Positions 1-5,344 of a stretch of 10,845 nucleotides of DNA are shown piece by piece (position 1 is the stretch's first letter; each line of letters begins with the position of its first letter). This DNA is from CAZUNB01 sp964622235 (GTDB lineage: Bacteria > Patescibacteriota > Saccharimonadia > Saccharimonadales > JAGPDM01): positions 1-10,845 of the forward strand of contig CAZUNB010000038.1 of NCBI GenBank assembly GCA_964622235.1, in the 5' to 3' direction. The notes beneath the pieces are model-generated. The model was not told the origin of the DNA and did no database searches. It saw nothing but the letters and a program-made list of their open reading frames with translations. A program made the position numbers and the translations under genes.

Positions 1-329
1 ATATTAGAAACTAGACCTGGTGCTATTTTGAACACAGTCTCGGTGTTTTTCAAGCCGAAATATCGATTTGAAATGATTAGTTTTTGATCGTTAAATGTAT
101 ATTTTTTATTCTTATCCTGTAGATTGGTTGCATAGCCCGCTCCCAAGGCAACTAATACTATCATCAGCCTTAATATCCACCCAAATAAAGTTATGTCGAT
201 GCCTAAGAAGTTTCGCATACTTTTAAGTAATACGAATGACAAGATAACCAGAAATACTGCAACTAATGACACCCAAATAAGATGTAGAATCATTAATTTT
301 CGACTTTTTGTGATTTGTAGTACTTTCAT
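1..329 (-). CDS. Small two-helix membrane protein, possibly PH-domain-like (partial, C-terminus outside window)
   Basis: An open frame runs leftward from ATG 329-327 to the window edge with no stop (109 codons). The protein has a short basic N-terminus, two hydrophobic segments (about residues 14-36 and 45-67), then a polar stretch of alternating hydrophobic residues (YTFNDQKLIISNRYFG). Two helices followed by such a beta-rich segment resemble the arrangement in bacterial membrane PH-domain (YdbS-like) proteins. That assignment is an inference from a fragment. No clear Shine-Dalgarno site precedes ATG 329, and the frame stays open upstream to a GTG at 383-381, so the start is uncertain. Neighbouring features on this strand end in a terminator at 463-490, so the gene is probably transcribed separately. 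Confidence 0.6.
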   Translation of the reverse strand, partial: MKVLQITKSRKLMILHLIWVSLVAVFLVILSFVLLKSMRNFLGIDITLFGWILRLMIVLVALGAGYATNLQDKNKKYTFNDQKLIISNRYFGLKNTETVFKIAPGLVSN

Positions 330-460
330 ACTTGCATAAGCAATATTACCACAAGCTAGTCCTCTACGATCGATAATTCGCACAATTATCTGTAAGCACT
401 AGAGTTTAGAGATATAGTATTTGTTGCAATGAAGAATATTAAAATATCCAAACAATACCA

Positions 461-606
461 AAAAAAAGAGGCACTATCGTGCCTCTTTTTGAAACCTAAG
501 GAAGATTTGCACCCACAATGTAGCCTACTAACTAAATAACTTAACTTGAACTATCGAACTTGATTGGCTACATATTCTTAAAGTGCTGTTTCACTTGATC
601 TTCCAC
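461..606 (-). ncRNA. Candidate structured small RNA of about 140 nt, unknown family
   Basis: On the minus strand a promoter (TTGACG, 17 nt, TAAATT) places a start near 604-606. The transcript would run to the terminator at 490-461. Three complementary pairs make a branched fold. An outer stem joins the extreme 5' end (GGAAGAT, 604-598) to ATCTTCC (506-500). A small hairpin is AAGTG/CACTT (596-592 with 585-581). A longer arm is ATGTAGCC/GGCTACAT (573-566 with 525-518) with a loop of about 40 nt. No credible reading frame covers the region. I do not recognise 6S, SRP, tmRNA or RNase P signatures. The structure, start and end are predictions from complementarity only. Confidence 0.55.
463..490 (-). 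terminator. Intrinsic terminator closing the candidate small RNA
   Basis: GAGGCAC (468-474) pairs perfectly with GTGCCTC (479-485) around the loop TATC. The flanking A run (461-467) and T run (486-490) extend the stem. Read on the minus strand the hairpin ends in seven or more U residues, the classic intrinsic terminator form. The T run of five on the plus strand means it could also work weakly that way. Confidence 0.85.
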
Positions 607-610
607 GATT

Positions 611-639
611 AATTTACCAAAACTAAAATATTTCGTCAA
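611..639 (-). promoter_or_regulatory. Sigma70-type promoter of the candidate small RNA
   Basis: On the minus strand TTGACG (639-634) is five of six to the -35 consensus. It is followed by exactly 17 nt and TAAATT (616-611), four of six to the -10 consensus. The predicted start at about 604 coincides with the first base of the outer stem of the small RNA candidate. Confidence 0.55.
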
Positions 640-717
640 GACTTTTTTGCAAAATTATCAGCAAATGTAATTAACTGTATCGTAGCCACAAAGATTTCAC
701 TGACTAGTACCATAAAT

Positions 718-745
718 GCTAAAACCACCCGAAGGTGGTTTTAGC
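718..745 (-). terminator. Terminator of the DUF5679 gene
   Basis: A perfect 12-bp inverted repeat (718-729 with 734-745) surrounds a 4-base loop. On the minus strand the loop is C(UUCG)G, the extra-stable tetraloop, and the stem contains a U-rich side. It lies 35 bases past the DUF5679 stop codon and fits a rho-independent terminator, although the U run is inside the stem rather than after it. Confidence 0.75.
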
Positions 746-779
746 TTGATAGAGCTTATAACTCTTACTGTATAGAAGC

Positions 780-971
780 TTAGTAAGCTTTTTCTGCGCC
801 GTCTTCTACTGCTTTTTCAGCATTAACCTTAGACATCATTGCACAAACAGTTGTTCCACATTTTTCGTGCTTGCCCTTGGCCATGAACCCACCTTTTGCA
901 GTTTGATGAATCGCTGGTGCTGATAGCTCAACGCCTTTTTCCTTACACTTAACGCAATATCCAGTAACCAT
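780..971 (-). CDS. DUF5679 zinc-ribbon-like small protein
   Basis: This 63-residue protein begins with the YCVKCK signature of DUF5679. It has a CxxC pair (C6, C9) followed by a second cysteine pair (C38, C43) after KCGTT, suggesting one zinc-ribbon fold. The second pair is spaced CxxxxC rather than the usual CxxC, and an alanine/glutamate-rich tail follows. The function of the family is not known to me. It is common in CPR genomes as a short stand-alone gene. The start is secure: AGGAG (982-978) lies six bases before ATG, and TATAAT (1008-1003) lies upstream. The gene is monocistronic, with its own terminator at 718-745. Confidence 0.85.
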   Translation of the reverse strand: MVTGYCVKCKEKGVELSAPAIHQTAKGGFMAKGKHEKCGTTVCAMMSKVNAEKAVEDGAEKAY

Positions 972-1002
972 ACTTATCTCCTCTCAAATTTATAACTCGT
1001 TT

Positions 1003-1008
1003 ATTATA
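1003..1008 (-). promoter_or_regulatory. -10 element upstream of the DUF5679 gene
   Basis: A perfect TATAAT on the minus strand lies about 32 bases before the DUF5679 start codon. I see no good -35 element at the right distance, so the promoter call rests on the -10 box and its position. Confidence 0.45.
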
Positions 1009-1134
1009 ACTCTTTTCCCGAGTATTCACTACCATAAAAGTTAAATGACCTATGCACACACGAGAATTCAATGCTTGATACAGATGCTCGTACGTTTTTT
1101 ATTGATTCAGTTACACAGGGCTGGTTAAGGTTTT

Positions 1135-1670
1135 ATGCACGATAATAAGTGGGGTCAATTAGGCATTGTTAACAATCTTTCTGAGTTAAATGGCAAGACA
1201 NNNNNNNNNNNCTCAGGCACAATAGTCCCATAAGCAAAAATCCTAACGTGGATGATATTTATGATCAAAAAAGCTTATTCAAACTATTAGATCGAGCCGA
1301 TTTTGTAATTAATTGCCTTCCACTAAGTAGTGGAACTAGGAATTTTTTCGATAAATCACTATTTCAAAAAATGAAAAACACGACTTACTTTATTAATATT
1401 GGGCGCGGAGGGACAGTAGTCGAAAATGATCTAATTCATTCCCTAAAGAACGGCATTATCGCTGGTGCAGGTCTAGACGTATTTGAAGAAAAACCATTAT
1501 CCAAATATAGTGAATTATGGGAACTTAAGAATGTTATCATTACGCCTCATTATGCAGGCTGGAGCCCTAAATATATTGACAGAATGATAGATATTTGTTG
1601 TGATAACCTAAGGGCATATAACAGGAATAAACTCATGCCGACATTGATCACGCACAAAGATCAGTTTTAA
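1135..1670 (+). pseudogene. D-isomer-specific 2-hydroxyacid dehydrogenase, N-terminally truncated, with internal gap
   Basis: The part right of the gap is the C-terminal half of the NAD-binding domain of D-2-hydroxyacid dehydrogenases. It has VINCLPLS, INIGRGG with the catalytic Arg, DVFEEKPL with the catalytic Glu, and the TPHYAG catalytic His. Left of the gap the frame from ATG 1135 (AAGG site just upstream) encodes KWGQLG and ending LNGKT, the normal lead-in to the GxGxxG nucleotide loop. That loop is missing and must lie in the gap. Family members are about 310-330 residues. Here the N-terminal substrate domain of about 100 residues is absent: the frame has a stop at 1126-1128, and only about 160 bases separate it from the DUF5679 gene. 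It is therefore a remnant or a misassembled gene. GTG 1248 is an internal codon, not a real start. Confidence 0.7.
1201..1211. other. Assembly gap (11 N) inside the dehydrogenase
   Basis: Eleven unknown bases fall between LNGKT and LRHNSPIS of the dehydrogenase. The flanking frames are joined only if the true length is a multiple of three. Comparison with the family suggests about 25-30 missing residues, so the N run does not show the true gap size. Confidence 0.9.
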
Positions 1671-1843
1671 GCCGTTAAAAAGCAGTGGCGGATACTCTGG
1701 TGCACATTCACGAAATTTCAAGTAAATGTTAATAATTTAGCTAATTGATCACTCATTATAGAATAAGTTTATTTATAATTCTAATACGATTGTTGCACCT
1801 TTTCGACATAACAAGAGTGGCTAAGCACAGATTAATTTTCATT

Positions 1844-1919
1844 TGGTGCGGGTAAGGAGACTCTAACTCCTGGCCTCTTCGTTGGCAACGAAGCGCTCTA
1901 ACAACTGAGCTATACCCGC
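1844..1919 (-). tRNA. tRNA-Gly(GCC) with U19 and A56
   Basis: A 76-nt cloverleaf with encoded CCA. The acceptor is GCGGGTA/TACCCGC with discriminator A, the D stem GCTC/GAGC, the anticodon arm CTTCG-TTGCCAA-CGAAG (anticodon GCC) and the T stem AGGAG/CTCCT. The T loop reads TTAGAGT instead of TTCRANT, so position 56 is A, not the near-invariant C. The D loop AGTTGTTA has G18 followed by T rather than G19. The two changes together allow a U19-A56 pair in the elbow. Promoter: TTGTCG, 17 nt, TATAAT upstream. Confidence 0.95.
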
Positions 1920-1945
1920 ATATATTAACTGTTAACGTGTAGGAA

Positions 1946-1974
1946 ATTATACGCAACTCATCGTCTTTCGACAA
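1946..1974 (-). promoter_or_regulatory. Promoter of tRNA-Gly
   Basis: On the minus strand TTGTCG (1974-1969) and a perfect TATAAT (1951-1946) are separated by 17 nt. The predicted start is about 20 nt before the mature tRNA 5' end. A 7-bp hairpin (1978-1984 with 1991-1997) lies directly upstream. Confidence 0.6.
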
Positions 1975-1977
1975 GTC

Positions 1978-1997
1978 ATTGCTGTTTTAGCAGCAAT
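1978..1997. repeat. Inverted repeat ATTGCTG/CAGCAAT next to the tRNA-Gly promoter
   Basis: Perfect 7-bp arms are separated by six bases. The repeat sits just upstream of the tRNA-Gly -35 box and about 70 bases before the start of the broken gene at 2068, in a divergent control region. No T run follows on either strand, so an operator is more likely than a terminator. Its role is unknown. Confidence 0.35.
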
Positions 1998-2067
1998 ATT
2001 ATTAATATGATGTGTAACTTACTATATCGCCATATGCTTTCGTTCAAATTAATTGAGAGGATAAAAA

Positions 2068-2464
2068 ATGTCATCACATCAACCTGGAGGAGGCGGAGGT
2101 CCAGCAACACAGGAGAAAAATTCGTGGTTAAGCAAAATACATCTGGTAACAAGCAGCCACAAGCTATTAAGTTTGACCCTATCTTCATAGAAACATTCGC
2201 TTACCCTATGACTATAAGAAAGCCCGCACCACATATTTCACTGTTTTTTCAGTAGGTGTAGCCGCTGAACAGCCACCAATCCTCACGGCTGTAGAAGATA
2301 GACTCAGTATTACTGGGGTGGCTAGTACAAACGCTATAACTCTTTGGAGATATGAAGTCACCACCTTTGCACTAGCAACTTTACCTGTCGTAGTTCCGCT
2401 AAGTAGATTTATGGATAGAGCTACCAATTTTTTTGCAGAACCAAGACAGAAAGCTGTGCATTAG
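2068..2464 (+). pseudogene. Small protein gene broken by two frame changes, unknown function
   Basis: A good GAGAGG ribosome site (2055-2060) precedes ATG 2068, whose frame opens MSSHQPGGGGGPATQEK and stops at 2188-2190. The reading continues naturally in the next frame from the A5 run near 2116 (GNKQPQAIKFDPIF, to FAYP near 2207). It moves to the third frame at a CCC run (YDYKKARTTYF onward) and ends at TAG 2462-2464. Adding one base at each run restores a single 132-codon frame. The joined protein has a Gly-rich N-terminus, a moderately hydrophobic stretch near residues 100-115 (TTFALATLPVVVPL) and a charged tail. I do not recognise the family. Both shifts fall at homopolymers, so sequencing error and true decay are both possible. 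Confidence 0.55.
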
Positions 2465-2478
2465 GGAAGAGATTTCGT

Positions 2479-2484
2479 TATAAT
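2479..2484 (+). promoter_or_regulatory. -10 element for the tRNA-Cys/tRNA-Leu pair
   Basis: A perfect TATAAT lies 18 bases before the tRNA-Cys 5' end. It is just past the stop codon of the broken gene at 2068-2464. The -35 region (about 2456-2461) is weak. Confidence 0.5.
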
Positions 2485-2502
2485 GAGCCATGTCAGTTCT
2501 CT

Positions 2503-2576
2503 GGCGCGTTGGCCGAGTAGTTAGGCACAGCTCTGCAAAAGCTGCTACACCGGTGCGAGTCCGGTACGCGCCTCCA
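2503..2576 (+). tRNA. tRNA-Cys(GCA) with A18 and G55
   Basis: A 74-nt cloverleaf with encoded CCA. The acceptor is GGCGCGT/ACGCGCC, the D stem GCC/GGC, the anticodon arm CAGCT-CTGCAAA-AGCTG (anticodon GCA) and the T stem ACCGG/CCGGT. The T loop is TGCGAGT, so position 55 is G instead of the almost universal U (pseudouridine). The D loop GAGTAGTTA has A where G18 is expected. The normal G18-psi55 elbow contact is thus replaced at both partners, while G19-C56 is kept. It is followed 13 bases later by tRNA-Leu and probably co-transcribed with it. Confidence 0.95.
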
Positions 2577-2589
2577 ATGTTAACAATTC

Positions 2590-2672
2590 GGGCGAGTGGT
2601 GGAATGGTATACACGGCGGACTTAAAATCCGTGCCTTATGGCGTGAGGGTTCGAGTCCCTCCTCGCCCACCA
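2590..2672 (+). tRNA. tRNA-Leu(UAA)
   Basis: A class II tRNA with encoded CCA. The acceptor is GGGCGAG/CTCGCCC. The anticodon arm is GCGGA-CTTAAAA-TCCGT (anticodon UAA). The variable arm is GCC-TTAT-GGC and the T loop is the standard TTCGAGT. The D loop carries the normal GG. It follows tRNA-Cys closely and no separate promoter is seen. Confidence 0.95.
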
Positions 2673-2720
2673 ACTTTAGCTATCATCGTACTTTTATTAG
2701 TTGATGACTAAGGTTGGTGG
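2668..2720. repeat. Long inverted repeat starting inside the tRNA-Leu(UAA) 3' end
   Basis: The 13-base arm at 2668-2680, which includes the tRNA CCA end, pairs with 2708-2720 with one G-U type mismatch. A second inner pair (TCATC 2683-2687 with GATGA 2703-2707) extends the stem. It lies between the tRNA-Leu and the stop of the convergent hydrolase gene. It could act as a bidirectional terminator, but neither side has a good T run. Confidence 0.55.
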
Positions 2721-2750
2721 TTACAACTTTATTAGTACATCCAAAACTAA

Positions 2751-3599
2751 TTATTCGCCAGTAATAGTATTGTCGTCGATAAATGACGCTAATAATTTTG
2801 TGAATGCTGCTGTTGCTTGTTGATTACTGATTTTTGCGTTATTATCGCCCTTTTGTGGACCATATGCGCCAAATTCCGCATGATTCATACCCTCAATAAC
2901 TTCAAATCGTGCTTTAGTATTTAGATTATTCTTATGTGTTTTTATATCTTCTTGAGAAATTAAACCATCATCGCTTCCAACGATACTAATAACATTTGTT
3001 GGATTATCGGATATATCATTACTGCAATACGAAGCAAGTAATACGAAACCTGAGAAACTGTATTGATCTTCATGCGTGATTGCTCTGCAGGCCGCTACAC
3101 CGCCTAAACTGTGCCCACCGAGGAACCAACTATTAATCTGTGGGTTGTCATGGATAACTAGCGAGCGGACGCTGTAGGCGCTGTCAATATCGAGAAAAGC
3201 AAGTGCGAACGGTACTCTCGGTATAATCACCATAATCTGTGCTTGCTGAGACAATGAAGCAAAACTCGGGATATACGCTTCGGGCTCGACGTTTCCGCCG
3301 GGATATAGGATAAATGCTTTGGTTGGTTTAATATCTTTTGGCATAACCGAGACATAGTCATCATTGCGATCGATTATGACCGATTGATTTTCCGCTGACT
3401 TCAAAGCTGACGTTGAAGCTTTTGCCGGATTCGACCCCCAGTAAACAAAGCGAGCCCCAGCTGCAATTACAACGATAAGGATGATCAGAGAAATATATTT
3501 AAAATATTTGCTTCTGGCTGTTTTTTTAAATTCTGTTTTGTTTTTTTTAGATTTGTTATCTTTAAACGAATATTTCGTTTTTTTCATTAATCTTGTCAT
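2751..3599 (-). CDS. Membrane-anchored alpha/beta hydrolase
   Basis: This 282-residue protein has a strongly basic N-terminus (residues 1-35), a single membrane helix (about 36-52) and an extracytoplasmic alpha/beta-hydrolase domain from about residue 90. The oxyanion-loop region reads ILYPGGNV (97-104), the nucleophile elbow GHSLGG (Ser164), the acid IVGSDD (Asp210 or 211) and the catalytic His GMNH (His240). The layout resembles the Abhydrolase_5 (PF12695) group of small hydrolases. The substrate is unknown. The start is uncertain: ATG 3599 has no clear ribosome site and an in-frame ATG lies four codons on. The gene lies 109 bases downstream of the slipin gene and may share its transcript. 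Confidence 0.85.
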   Translation of the reverse strand: MTRLMKKTKYSFKDNKSKKNKTEFKKTARSKYFKYISLIILIVVIAAGARFVYWGSNPAKASTSALKSAENQSVIIDRNDDYVSVMPKDIKPTKAFILYPGGNVEPEAYIPSFASLSQQAQIMVIIPRVPFALAFLDIDSAYSVRSLVIHDNPQINSWFLGGHSLGGVAACRAITHEDQYSFSGFVLLASYCSNDISDNPTNVISIVGSDDGLISQEDIKTHKNNLNTKARFEVIEGMNHAEFGAYGPQKGDNNAKISNQQATAAFTKLLASFIDDNTITGE

Positions 3600-3708
3600 T
3601 CGATTTTTAGTTATGTGTCTTCAGGGAATTTGTTATATCGAAGTAGTAAGAAATAATCACTGAATGAATAACATTAAAAAGCTTAAAAGCAATGATATTC
3701 ATCTGATT

Positions 3709-4476
3709 CTAGCTGCTGAATTTTTTAGCAATTTCCATAAGCTCAGCAGGTAAAAAATAGACTGTCTTTTGATTTGGATCACCACTTACCTTTTCTAATG
3801 TCTCAAGAGTTCTAAGATTCATTGAACCTGGACTGGTAGCAAGCATTTTAGCTGCTTCTGCTAGCTTAACTGCTGCTTGATTCTCACCTTCGGCATTAAT
3901 CACCGTCGCACGTCGTTCACGCTCCGCCTCAGCTTGTTTAGCCATAGCCCGCTTCATGTCTTGTGGTAGCTCAATATTCTGGACCTTGATGCTGTCGATA
4001 TCTATTCCCCATTTGTCAGTTTCAACATCAACTTGTTTTTTGATTTCTTCGCTCAAACGATCGCGCTCGCTAAGCAGCGTATCCAGCTCTTCGTTGCCGA
4101 CAACATCTCGCATAACAGCCTGCGCATACAGCACAGTTGCATGACGAAAGTTTTGAATTTCAAGTACCGCCCGACTGCTATCTTTTACCTTAAAATACAC
4201 AACAGCATCAACACCAACCGTAACGTTATCTTTTGTGATAACTTCTTGTCGTGGAACATCGACAGTAGCAATTCGTTTATCTACTTTTATCATCCTTTGA
4301 ACGATTGGGAAAACCCAACGAAAGCCTGGCTCTCGTAAACTAGTGTAGCGACCAAAAGTCAAAACTAAACCATCCTCATATTGATCAATAATCCGAATAC
4401 CAATCAAAAAAAAGAATGGTGAGACAATTAGAAGTCCTACAAAAATTAAAGTTAATAATCCTAGAATTACGGCCAT
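3709..4476 (-). CDS. Slipin (stomatin/prohibitin SPFH-domain membrane protein)
   Basis: The 255-residue protein begins with a hydrophobic hairpin-like segment (residues 3-29), followed by the SPFH/band 7 domain (about 30-180) with EDGLVLTFGRY, PGFRW and VDVPRQEVITKDNVTVGVDAV. A charged helical region (about 175-212, AKQAEAERERRATVINAEGE) should form the coiled coil used for assembly. The C-terminal QKTVYFLPAELM motif is typical of slipins. These proteins organise membrane microdomains, often with an NfeD-type partner or a serine protease. No NfeD is visible nearby, and the closest neighbour is the hydrolase downstream. AAGGAAAT lies shortly before ATG 4476, so this start is well supported. 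The length is normal for the family. Confidence 0.92.
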   Translation of the reverse strand: MAVILGLLTLIFVGLLIVSPFFFLIGIRIIDQYEDGLVLTFGRYTSLREPGFRWVFPIVQRMIKVDKRIATVDVPRQEVITKDNVTVGVDAVVYFKVKDSSRAVLEIQNFRHATVLYAQAVMRDVVGNEELDTLLSERDRLSEEIKKQVDVETDKWGIDIDSIKVQNIELPQDMKRAMAKQAEAERERRATVINAEGENQAAVKLAEAAKMLATSPGSMNLRTLETLEKVSGDPNQKTVYFLPAELMEIAKKFSS

Positions 4477-4546
4477 ATTATTTCCTTACGCTTATTACCA
4501 CCAGTCTACACTATCGAATAGACACCTGTGAAGTCACGGATATTTT

Positions 4547-4555
4547 TGCTATGCT
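4547..4555 (+). promoter_or_regulatory. Extended -10 element for tRNA-Leu(CAG)
   Basis: TGCTATGCT matches the extended -10 form (TGn plus a hexamer close to TATAAT). It ends 12 bases before the tRNA 5' end. No convincing -35 box is seen. Confidence 0.4.
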
Positions 4556-4567
4556 GTATTCGTTCGT

Positions 4568-4654
4568 GCCGAAGTGGCGGAATTGGTAGACGCGCTAGAT
4601 TCAGGTTCTAGTGAGCTTAGGCTCGTGGAGGTTCAAGTCCTCTTTTCGGCACCA
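4568..4654 (+). tRNA. tRNA-Leu(CAG)
   Basis: An 87-nt class II tRNA with encoded CCA. The acceptor is GCCGAAG/TTTCGGC, closed by a G-U pair. The anticodon arm is CTAGA-TTCAGGT-TCTAG (anticodon CAG). There is a long variable arm, a T loop TTCAAGT and a normal GG in the D loop. Its last 22 bases overlap, on the opposite strand, the 3' end of the HAD gene. A run of five T follows the CCA at once and may help termination. Confidence 0.95.
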
Positions 4655-5343
4655 TTTTTGGGTTTTGCAATCTCTAACAAGTCAATAATATCCTTAACAT
4701 CAGGAATACATTCACTAACATACGTTGAATATTCTTCAGCGACACCACTTGCGATCAAGATTGTGGTCATACCAACTTCATGTGCAGGACGCATATCGTT
4801 CGTAGGGCTGTCACCTACATAAAGACATTCACTAGCTGTGTAGCCAGATAGCTCAATAGCTTTTAGAAAAGGCTCATGATGAGGCTTAATTTCATTAACT
4901 ATATCTTCGGTTACAAAAAGAGGAAACCATTCAGGTGAAAGGCCAAGAGCAGAAAATACTTCAAGCATATGCAACTTATTTAGATTGGAGATAATACCCA
5001 ATTTATAATACTTGGCGAGATGAGCCATTACACTATTAAGCCCATCGTCTTTCCTAAGATATTCACTTGGAATAACTTTGCAAAATGCTTTTTGATGTAC
5101 TTGTTTCCGGTTTATTCCAAATTCAGCTGCTGCTCGGACCTTAGTAACGTGATTCTCAGTTTCTTTTAATTGCTCAATTGTTTCATTTAATTGATGCTCA
5201 GCTTCTTCCGTGGAAATATTACAAGTTTCAGCAATCAACTCTACTAATTTTCTCGGATAGGCGGCTTCTAATTCTACACTTTTATAAAGCGTGTCTGATG
5301 TATCGAAAAAAACTGCCTTTATTTTTTCAAATTTTTTTTTCAT
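4633..5343 (-). CDS. HAD-superfamily hydrolase with Ser at the usual acid/base position
   Basis: This 236-residue protein has the four HAD motifs: FFDTSDTLY (nucleophile Asp14), IISN (Ser119), Lys153 in EIKPHHEPF and YVGDSPTND (Asp178, Asp183). A helical cap lies between motifs I and II (about 20-100). In phosphatases of this fold the residue two after the nucleophile is a catalytic Asp. Here it is Ser16, with Asp at 17, so ordinary phosphatase chemistry is not assured; dehalogenase-type members also lack that Asp. The ATG follows the stop of the permuted isomerase gene by one base, so the two are probably translated together. The last residues (about KNGAEKRT) are encoded opposite tRNA-Leu(CAG). 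Confidence 0.85.
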   Translation of the reverse strand: MKKKFEKIKAVFFDTSDTLYKSVELEAAYPRKLVELIAETCNISTEEAEHQLNETIEQLKETENHVTKVRAAAEFGINRKQVHQKAFCKVIPSEYLRKDDGLNSVMAHLAKYYKLGIISNLNKLHMLEVFSALGLSPEWFPLFVTEDIVNEIKPHHEPFLKAIELSGYTASECLYVGDSPTNDMRPAHEVGMTTILIASGVAEEYSTYVSECIPDVKDIIDLLEIAKPKNGAEKRT

Positions 5344-5344
5344 A

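Noticed and set aside
1671..1843. A gene or RNA between the dehydrogenase remnant and tRNA-Gly
   Set aside because: No supported reading frame, hairpin terminator or cloverleaf is visible in this AT-rich spacer.
2007..2255. Reading frame of 82 codons as a gene of its own
   Set aside because: Its start lacks a ribosome site, and its useful part is the middle segment of the frameshifted gene that begins at ATG 2068.
2668..2720. tRNA-associated integration site (attL/attR)
   Set aside because: The tRNA end is repeated in inverted, not direct, orientation, and there is no integrase or element boundary in the window.
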